From assembly GCF_014203355.1 (NCBI RefSeq), contig NZ_JACHIR010000001.1, forward strand, positions 3,598,038 to 3,662,037: DNA of 64,000 nucleotides, read 5' to 3'. Below the pieces are notes generated by a model, which did no database searches, had not been told where the DNA came from, and worked only from the letters and a program-made list of their open reading frames with translations. How positions within the stretch are numbered: position 1 is the stretch's first letter; each line of letters opens with the position of its first letter. The translations under genes and the position numbers were made by a program. Origin of the DNA: Kutzneria kofuensis (lineage in GTDB: Bacteria > Actinomycetota > Actinomycetes > Mycobacteriales > Pseudonocardiaceae). Of the stretch, positions 28,762-34,796 are shown one piece after another.

Positions 28762-29997
28762 CTAGCTCCGTCGGGTGTCCGCTCCGGATTCCGGTGCGGG
28801 CAACCAGATATCCGGCCGGCTGGTGGTGGCGCGGCGCCATGCCACCGCCACCGGCACCGCCACGAGCAGCCCGATCAGCCCAAACCAGCCCACCGCGTCG
28901 GCCGCCCCGACACGGTCCGCGACCACACCCCCCACGAATGGGCTCAACCCCTGCGCGGCCATCATTCCCGCATATGCCAGACCCAAGACCTGAGCCCGCC
29001 GGGAATCGTGCACGCCGCGAACAATCGACGCCGTTGTCTGCATGTACGTCGCCGTGCCGAATGCGCCGGCAACGACGAATAACGCCGCCGACGCGATGAG
29101 TCCGGGATGGAGCAGGCACAACAGCAACGGCACGCCCGCGGCCACGCACATCAGCGCCAGCCCGCGGGCCTGCGCGGTCCCCGGCACGAATCGTCCGAAC
29201 ACGAACGCGCCGATCACACTGCCCACCGGATCCGCGGCCAGCAGCAGGCCGAGCGTGGCGGTGGTGCCGCCGAGTTGGTCGTTGTACGGGCCGGCCAGTC
29301 CCTCGTACACGATGAAGACGCCGGTGAGCCAGCCGATCAGCAGCAGCGCCCGCAGGCCGGGATCGTTGCGTAGCAAGGAAAACCCGCCGGGGGTGGCGCG
29401 GTGGGCCGGGTTGAGCGCGGCCGGCCGGGCCTGGACGCCGACGCGCAGCAGCACGGCGGAGACCAGGAACGACAAGGCATCCAGCGTCAACGCCCAATAA
29501 GGACCGATGACCGCCAGCAGCAGGCCGCCGCCGGCGAAGCCGAGCACCTGCGCCGACTGGTTGGTGATGTTGCGAACGGCCATGCCGGCGAGGAAGTCCT
29601 TCTGCGGCAACACATCCGCGTAGAGCGCGCCTTCGGCGGCGCGGAACGGGGCGTTCAGCAGCGACACGCCGGCCACCAGCACGCACAGCACCGGGAACGG
29701 CATGCCCGGGATCGCGACCGGCACGATCATGGCCGCCCGCAAGAGATCCGCGGTCAGCATCACGCGGCGCCGGGGCAGCCGGTCGGCCAGTCCGGACAGG
29801 AAGACGCCGCCGACGAAGGACGGCACCAGGGTCAGCGCGAAGGTCAGCCCGGTCAGCGCCGCCGAGTGCGTGTTGCCGTACACCAGGACGACCAGCGCCA
29901 CCCGGGCCAACTGGTCGCCGACCATGGACAGCCCGCCGGCGGCCCAGATCGCCCTGAACTCGGCGACCGCGAAGGCCGCCCCGAACCGTCCCGCCAT
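28762..29997 (-). CDS. MFS transporter
   Basis: The product has about 411 residues from ATG 29997 and about twelve hydrophobic segments. The loop 2-3 signature is GLADRLPRRRVM, typical of MFS drug/metabolite exporters of the actinobacterial type. A longer form from GTG 30027 is possible. Substrate unknown. It lies 85 bp after the hexosaminidase stop and may be the last gene of that transcript, so sugar export or import cannot be excluded. Confidence 0.88.
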   Translation of the reverse strand: MAGRFGAAFAVAEFRAIWAAGGLSMVGDQLARVALVVLVYGNTHSAALTGLTFALTLVPSFVGGVFLSGLADRLPRRRVMLTADLLRAAMIVPVAIPGMPFPVLCVLVAGVSLLNAPFRAAEGALYADVLPQKDFLAGMAVRNITNQSAQVLGFAGGGLLLAVIGPYWALTLDALSFLVSAVLLRVGVQARPAALNPAHRATPGGFSLLRNDPGLRALLLIGWLTGVFIVYEGLAGPYNDQLGGTTATLGLLLAADPVGSVIGAFVFGRFVPGTAQARGLALMCVAAGVPLLLCLLHPGLIASAALFVVAGAFGTATYMQTTASIVRGVHDSRRAQVLGLAYAGMMAAQGLSPFVGGVVADRVGAADAVGWFGLIGLLVAVPVAVAWRRATTSRPDIWLPAPESGADTRRS

Positions 29998-30082
29998 ACG
30001 CACCGCCCCCACCGTCCGTGCTCGCACGGTAGCGACTGGTGAGCGGAACGGGTGGTGGTCGCGGGCTTTTCACCCGCGTCGC

Positions 30083-31630
30083 CTAACGCGGCCGGCCGGG
30101 CACCCCCGGTCGGGTCTGCCACGGGTGCGGGCCGGCCAGCGGCCGATACTCCACACCGATCGCGTCCAGCCTGGGCAGATGGTGCTCGGTGAGGCGGCGG
30201 GTGAAGTCGGCCAGGTCCCGGTTGCTCCGTTCGGTCCAGACCACCTCGGCGAACGCCGACAGCCGCGGGAAGGCCGCGTAGTCGACGCGGCGGGGCGAGT
30301 CCAGGTGCTCGGTCCAGACGTTGGCCTGCGCGCCGAGGACCCGCCGCACGGCGTCGCCGGTGAGGTCGGCCGGGATCGGGTCGTACTCGTACACATCGGA
30401 CACCGTGTGCACCGTGCCGACCGGGATCGGCTCGTCGCGGCGGTCGGACTCGCGGTGGTCCAGGTACACCTTCTGTTCCGGGCACATCACCACGTCGAAG
30501 CCGGCGCGGGCGGCGGCCACACCGGCCCGCTCGCCCCGCCAGGAGGCGATGACCGCGCCGCCGGGCAGCGGGCCGACCTCGGCGATCTCGTCCCAGCCCA
30601 TCGCGCGACGTCCATGCGTGCCAAGGTGTTCCGCGATCTGACGGATGAACCAGCCGTGCAGCTCGGGGACCGTCTCGAGACCTCGCCTCTGCGCCTGTTC
30701 CGGTGTCCACTGCACCGTCGGCACCTCGTCCCCGCCGACGCAGATGATCTCCGACGGGAACACGTCCACCAGCTCGTCGAACACGTGCCGGTAGAAGTCC
30801 ACAGTGGAGTCCTCGGTGTTGAGCACGTTCTCGTTGACGCCCCACAGCGGCCATACCGGCAGCGGGTAGTCGAGGTTGCCCAGCTCAGGGTAGGCGGCGA
30901 TGGCCGACTGGCTGTGCCCCGGGATGTCGATCTCCGGCACCACCACGACGTGCCGCCGCGCCGCGTACGCCACGACCTCGCGGAGATCGTCCTGCGTGTA
31001 GAAGCCGCCGTGCGGGCGGCCGTCCGTCACGTCGTCGGTGCGGACGCCGACCCGCGACCCCTCGCGCCAGCCGCCGATCTCCGTCAGCCTCGGGTAGCGC
31101 TTGACCTCGAACCGCCAGCCCTGGTCGTCGGTCAGGTGCAGGTGCAGGCGGTTCAGCTTGTGCGCCGCCAGCAGGTCGACGAACCGGAGCAGGCCGTCCT
31201 TCGGCATGAAGTGCCTTGCCACGTCGAGCAGAGCGCCCCGCCAGCCGAAGCGCGGCCGGTCCTCCACCACCCCACACGGCAGCCACCAGTTCCGGTCGCC
31301 GATCGGCGCCTTGCGGAACGCCGCCGGGCCCAGCAGCTGCCGCACCGACTGCGCCGCGTGGAACGCGGCCTCCTCGTCCTGCGCCTCCACCAGCGCCCCG
31401 TCCGGGAACACCCGGATCAGGTGGCCGTTCAGCCACGGCACGATGCGGAACCGGATCGTCGGATCTGCCGCCGGCCGCAGCGGCAGGCCCGTCGCCGCCA
31501 CCAGCACCTCGCGCAGCCACGTCACCGCCGCCGGATCACCGTCCAGTGTGGTGTTCTCGTCCAGCGGCAGCCGGCCGCCGGTGGCGTCCACTCGCGACGG
31601 TCGGGGCAGCAACGTCTCGAATCCGCTCAC
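30083..31630 (-). CDS. Beta-N-acetylhexosaminidase, GH20
   Basis: This 515-residue GH20 enzyme lacks a recognisable signal peptide and is probably cytosolic. The non-catalytic domain (about 1-125) precedes a (beta/alpha)8 core with GWRGALLDVARHFMP, LHLHLTDDQGWR, VVVPEIDIPGHSQSA and the catalytic Asp-Glu pair in CVGGDEVP. It releases GlcNAc from chito-oligosaccharides or glycans. TAGCAT (31637-31642, minus) lies 6 bp before GTG 31630, so the gene has its own leaderless promoter, and a dre-like palindrome covers its -35 region. Confidence 0.93.
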   Translation of the reverse strand: MSGFETLLPRPSRVDATGGRLPLDENTTLDGDPAAVTWLREVLVAATGLPLRPAADPTIRFRIVPWLNGHLIRVFPDGALVEAQDEEAAFHAAQSVRQLLGPAAFRKAPIGDRNWWLPCGVVEDRPRFGWRGALLDVARHFMPKDGLLRFVDLLAAHKLNRLHLHLTDDQGWRFEVKRYPRLTEIGGWREGSRVGVRTDDVTDGRPHGGFYTQDDLREVVAYAARRHVVVVPEIDIPGHSQSAIAAYPELGNLDYPLPVWPLWGVNENVLNTEDSTVDFYRHVFDELVDVFPSEIICVGGDEVPTVQWTPEQAQRRGLETVPELHGWFIRQIAEHLGTHGRRAMGWDEIAEVGPLPGGAVIASWRGERAGVAAARAGFDVVMCPEQKVYLDHRESDRRDEPIPVGTVHTVSDVYEYDPIPADLTGDAVRRVLGAQANVWTEHLDSPRRVDYAAFPRLSAFAEVVWTERSNRDLADFTRRLTEHHLPRLDAIGVEYRPLAGPHPWQTRPGVPGRPR

Positions 31631-31654
31631 GCCCGGATGCTAGGCGAGACCCCA

Positions 31655-31664
31655 GGTCTAGACC
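31655..31664. promoter_or_regulatory. dre-like palindrome at the cutC stop / hexosaminidase promoter
   Basis: GGTCTAGACC is the core of the DasR-responsive element (consensus TGGTCTAGACCA); 11 of 12 positions match on the minus strand. It contains the cutC stop codon and sits 12 bp upstream of the inferred hexosaminidase -10. Confidence 0.65.
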
Positions 31665-32350
31665 AGCCTGTCGCAATTTCCAATCAACTCCACCCATTTC
31701 GCCACCGCCGCGGCGTCGACCGGGTAGTCCCAGCCGCCGGGACGCACCGCGCTGCCGACGTGGAACCTCCGCACCCCGTCGGCCCGCAGCCCCGGAACGT
31801 GTTCGGCGCGCAGGCCGCCGCCGGCCATCACGGCGACGCCGTCCGTCTCCTGCATGGCGGCCAGCTTGCGCAGCACCGGCAGCCCGTCGGCGACGCCCTT
31901 GCCGCTGCCGGCGGCGAGCACGGTGTCGGCGCCGAGCGCGACGACGTCCTTCCACGACGTCAGCGGGTCGGCGGCGTTGTCGAGGGCCCGGTGAAACGTG
32001 AACTTGCAGCCGTCGAGCTCGTCGATCACGGCCTGGCAGGTGGCGACGTCGACGGTGCCGGCGTCGGTGAGCCAGCCGAGCACGAACTCGGTGATGCCGA
32101 CGTCCCGCAGCGCCACGGCCTCGGCCCGCAGCTGGTCGAGCGACCACGGCGCGAAGCCGGCGTCGTCGCGCAGCATCGCGCGCACGGGCAGGTCGGTGGC
32201 GGCGAGCACGCGGCGCGCGGTGGCCACGGCGGGGGTCAACCCGTCCGCGGCCATGTCGCTGACGAGCTCGAGCCGGTCCGCCCCGCCCTCCTGGGCGGCG
32301 TGCGCGTCCCGGGCGTCGAGCGCGATGACTTCCAGCAGCAGGTCCGACAT
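31658..32350 (-). CDS. cutC: CutC family protein
   Basis: This is a 230-residue TIM-barrel CutC (LLLEVIALDARDAHAAQEGGADRLELVSDM, FHRALD, VMAGGGLRAEHVPGL, FHVGS). The family was first linked to copper homeostasis, but its enzymatic role is unsettled. It is 27 bp upstream of the GH20 gene. The shared dre-type control suggests a role in amino-sugar metabolism here rather than copper. TATGGT lies 7 bp before the ATG with no ribosome site, so the message should be leaderless. Confidence 0.9.
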   Translation of the reverse strand: MSDLLLEVIALDARDAHAAQEGGADRLELVSDMAADGLTPAVATARRVLAATDLPVRAMLRDDAGFAPWSLDQLRAEAVALRDVGITEFVLGWLTDAGTVDVATCQAVIDELDGCKFTFHRALDNAADPLTSWKDVVALGADTVLAAGSGKGVADGLPVLRKLAAMQETDGVAVMAGGGLRAEHVPGLRADGVRRFHVGSAVRPGGWDYPVDAAAVAKWVELIGNCDRLV

Positions 32351-32362
32351 GGTCTAGACCAT
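32349..32362. promoter_or_regulatory. DasR-type operator (dre) over the cutC -10 and start codon
   Basis: ATGGTCTAGACCAT contains the full 12-bp dre core TGGTCTAGACCA. DasR, the GlcNAc-responsive GntR-family repressor of actinomycetes, binds this element. The palindrome covers the presumed -10 (TATGGT) and the A of the ATG, an ideal place to block initiation. Confidence 0.8.
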
Positions 32363-33024
32363 AGGGCCAACGAGCCGGTGATCACCACCGCCGATCAGGC
32401 AAGATCGAGAACCGGGAGAAAATTTTCGTGACCTTGTATCTCCCGGCCGACCTCTCACTCCTGTCCTGGTGTCTGGCTCGTTCACCCACGCCATGGGGGA
32501 CGACAACGGCGGACCGGGCGTCCCACAGGCGCCGGTCGGGGGTGGTGGACCCGTCTGGGGAGGCGGTTCCGCCAGGTCGAGAAACGCGCGAGAGGCGCCG
32601 GCCCACGGGGTGTCGGCCGGCCCGGTGTCGAGGGGGCATCGGTTCGGCCGTCGGGAGGCGGGCGCCGCAGCGCGGTGGACCCTTCACGTCAGCGGGGGTG
32701 TGAAGGGTCCGGGCCGGAGGCGACTACGCCGGCGTCGGACGGGGAGACCCGACGCCGGGCCGCCACAGTCGCCTCCGGCCCTTTCGCGCGCCCGATGAGC
32801 GCATTCCCTTTGCCTTGTTGATCACGCGCTGGCGTGTATCTGGTCCGTTCGAGCGATCCCTTGTTAAATCGTTGCGCTGTTCGAGGCGACTCGGCGGCAC
32901 AATGAGCACGCATGGTGAACCGGGAGGGGCCGGCCACCGTGTTCGCTCCACGACAGGACGCGGCCGCGCGGGGGAAGCAGTAGGCGCGGTCCGTCACCGG
33001 GGAACCGACAGAGGGGACCGATTC
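32351..33024. other. 674-bp region upstream of the repeat-protein gene
   Basis: No ORF with coding-like codon use spans this region. It holds the cutC operator at its left end, a large folded element at 32677-32781, and a lower-GC stretch near 32805-32880 that probably carries the promoter of the gene at 33025. Confidence 0.7.
32677..32781. other. Nested-hairpin element (candidate structured RNA, attenuator or terminator)
   Basis: Two perfect hairpins lie end to end. Hairpin A has an 11-bp stem (GGACCCTTCAC) with a 12-nt loop. Hairpin B has a 15-bp outer stem (GGGCCGGAGGCGACT, 32711-32725 with 32767-32781) enclosing a 10-bp inner stem (CCGGCGTCGG). It is followed by CTTTCG. It is too far from any stop codon to be an ordinary terminator. 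Confidence 0.6.
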
Positions 33025-33324
33025 ATGAGCACCACGGACGACACCACGTCGACCAGCACTCCGGACGCGACCACTCTCGACCCCGCGATGCTGGACGAGG
33101 TCGAGCAGGCGCTGCACGCCGCGGCGCAGGACGGTGGCGGGGACACCACCGACGGTGGCATCCCGCACGCCGAGGACCACCCCGGCGCCGTCGCGCTCGC
33201 CGACGTCGAGGGCGGCGTCGCACATCCCAACGGGGGCATCCCGCACGCCGAGACCACCAAGCCGGGCGGCGGCGTCGCCCACCCGAACGGCGGCATCCCG
33301 CACGCGGAGATCGTCCGCCCGTGA
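33025..33324 (+). CDS. Small GGIPHAE-repeat protein of unknown function
   Basis: The product has 99 residues, is acidic and lacks cysteines, a signal peptide and membrane segments. The N-terminal 20 residues are Ser/Thr/Asp-rich, followed by a short helix (MLDEVEQALHAAAQ). The C-terminal half has three exact GGIPHAE motifs (44-50, 70-76, 89-95), two of them inside the longer repeat GGVAHPNGGIPHAE (63-76, 82-95). GAGGGG lies 8 bp before the ATG. It precedes a sigma factor, a 169-residue protein and a TPR-CHAT protease on the same strand. A role as CHAT substrate or signal precursor is inference only. Confidence 0.8.
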   Translation: MSTTDDTTSTSTPDATTLDPAMLDEVEQALHAAAQDGGGDTTDGGIPHAEDHPGAVALADVEGGVAHPNGGIPHAETTKPGGGVAHPNGGIPHAEIVRP

Positions 33325-33630
33325 GATTCGGTCGCGCCGGTGGCGGCCGCGCCGCCGGCGCGATCCGCGTCGTTATCGATTCGTGAGTATCTGAGCCCGA
33401 GTTCGCCGCTCTTAATCACGTCGGGGCCCGTCCGGGGGTCCGCTGGAGTGAATGGGGCGGCGGTGGCAGCACACGGAAACACGCCGGGGGGCGTGGCCGT
33501 CATCGAGCACGATTGGCCCGACTGGCTGTGGACGACTACACCAGGTAGGGCAGGATGCAGGCACGGGGTGCGTCCCCGTGGTGGGGGAACCGGGGCGCGC
33601 CGACGTACCTCAGACCCGGAGGTGCATCGA
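33325..33630 (+). other. 306-bp spacer between the repeat protein and sigma genes
   Basis: The sigma frame stays open upstream to about 33340. From GTG 33448 about 29 codons have coding-like third positions and would read GGVAVIEHDWPDWLW, after which the bias fades. This is either an N-terminal extension of the sigma factor, a tiny separate peptide, or chance. Otherwise I see nothing. Confidence 0.4.
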
Positions 33631-34245
33631 ATGGCCGTTGACACGTGGGACGGGCTGACCGGCCACGACCCTTGGGAGGGGCTGACCGGTCACGACCGCC
33701 ACGCGGCGTGTCTCGTAGCGGCCAGAGCCGGCAACCGCAAGGCGCTGGACGTGCTGGTCGCCGACCTCACGCCGCTGGTCTGGCACGTCACCCGCAGCCA
33801 GGGCCTGGACAAGGTGCACGCGGAGGACGTCGTGCAGACCGTCTGGCTCGCGCTGCTGCGCCACCTCGACCGGCTCCAGCAGCCCAAGGCGCTGGCCGCG
33901 TGGCTGATCGTGACGGCGCGCCGCGAGGCGCAGCGCGCCAAGACCACCGGCTTCGACCGGGAGACGCCGGTCGCCGCCGAGGACCTCGTCGACATTCCCG
34001 CCCAGGTGGACGGTCCCGAGCAGCACGCGCTGCGCGACGACCGGGACCGCCGGCTGTGGGCCGCGTTCAAGCAGCTCACCGACCGTTGTCAGAAACTGCT
34101 CACGCTGACCGTGCTGTCCGGACGGGCGCAGTACGACGCGGTCGCGGAGGCGCTGGAGATGCCCCGCGGCAGCATCGGCCCGACCCGGGGGCGCTGCCTG
34201 ATCGCGCTGCGCGAGCTGCTCGACAAGGAAGGGGGGCCGCAATGA
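33631..34245 (+). CDS. ECF-type sigma-70 factor
   Basis: This is a 204-residue sigma factor. Region 2 (about 45-105) reads DLTPLVWHVTRSQGLDKVHAEDVVQTVWLALLRHLDRL and continues PKALAAWLIVTARREAQR. Region 4 (about 145-198) is a helix-turn-helix segment (LLTLTVLSGRAQYDAVAEALEMPRGSIGPTRGR). The N-terminus has a tandem duplication, WDGLTGHD then WEGLTGHD. ATG 33631 follows GGAGGTG. Its stop overlaps the next start (ATGA), a common layout for a sigma factor and its regulator. Confidence 0.9.
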   Translation: MAVDTWDGLTGHDPWEGLTGHDRHAACLVAARAGNRKALDVLVADLTPLVWHVTRSQGLDKVHAEDVVQTVWLALLRHLDRLQQPKALAAWLIVTARREAQRAKTTGFDRETPVAAEDLVDIPAQVDGPEQHALRDDRDRRLWAAFKQLTDRCQKLLTLTVLSGRAQYDAVAEALEMPRGSIGPTRGRCLIALRELLDKEGGPQ

Positions 34246-34751
34246 GCCACACCGACGGCGAGAACGAGTTCGAGGCCGGCTTGGACATGGACCACCTCAC
34301 CGAGCAGGACCTGCTCCTGCTCGCCGAGCTCGACGTGCTGTTCGACAAGGTCGACCCGGTCCCGGCCGACCTCGTCGAGCGCGTGCAGTTCGCGATCGCG
34401 CTGGAGGACCTCGACGTCGAGGTCGCGCGCTGGGAGCGCGCCGAGGAGCTGGCCGGCGTCCGGGGCGCCGGCCCGAACACCGTGACCTTCACCGTGGAAG
34501 ACCTGACCATCATGGTCAGCTTCGCTCCGGCCGGTGCCGGGTACCGGTTCGACGGCTGGCTGGTACCCGGAGGCCCGCACACCGTCGAGGTCCGCGTCGC
34601 CGGGCACTCGTCGACCACCGCGGAGGCCGACGAGGGCGGCCGGTTCGCGGTCGACGACGTGCCCAAGGGCACTACGCAGCTCGTGGTGCACATGGCCAAC
34701 GGGACCGGTTCGCGGCCGCGGACGATCGTGACGCCGACGCTCATGCTGTAG
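34242..34751 (+). CDS. Sigma-linked 169-residue protein, candidate anti-sigma or CHAT adaptor
   Basis: I do not recognise the family. Residues about 12-68 are strongly acidic and helical (HLTEQDLLLLAELDVLFDKV, LVERVQFAIALEDLDVEVARW). Residues about 80-169 look beta-rich and transthyretin/Ig-like (VTFTVEDLTIMVSFAPAG, DGWLVPGGPHTVEVRVAGH, FAVDDVPKGTTQLVVHM). There is no membrane segment. The start codon overlaps the sigma stop by ATGA, so it is made in fixed ratio with sigma, and the CHAT protease gene follows 45 bp later. Anti-sigma activity is inference. Confidence 0.75.
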   Translation: MSHTDGENEFEAGLDMDHLTEQDLLLLAELDVLFDKVDPVPADLVERVQFAIALEDLDVEVARWERAEELAGVRGAGPNTVTFTVEDLTIMVSFAPAGAGYRFDGWLVPGGPHTVEVRVAGHSSTTAEADEGGRFAVDDVPKGTTQLVVHMANGTGSRPRTIVTPTLML

Positions 34752-34796
34752 CCACTCGATCTTTCCCCGGACGGTGGACACCACACCTTCGGCGGG

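Noticed and set aside
28762-32350. MFS, hexosaminidase and cutC as a biosynthetic gene cluster
   Set aside because: No synthase or tailoring enzymes; the pair with dre sites fits amino-sugar catabolism.
33025-33324. Repeat-protein gene read as a RiPP precursor
   Set aside because: No leader/core layout, no Cys/Ser/Thr core in the repeats and no maturation enzyme gene nearby.
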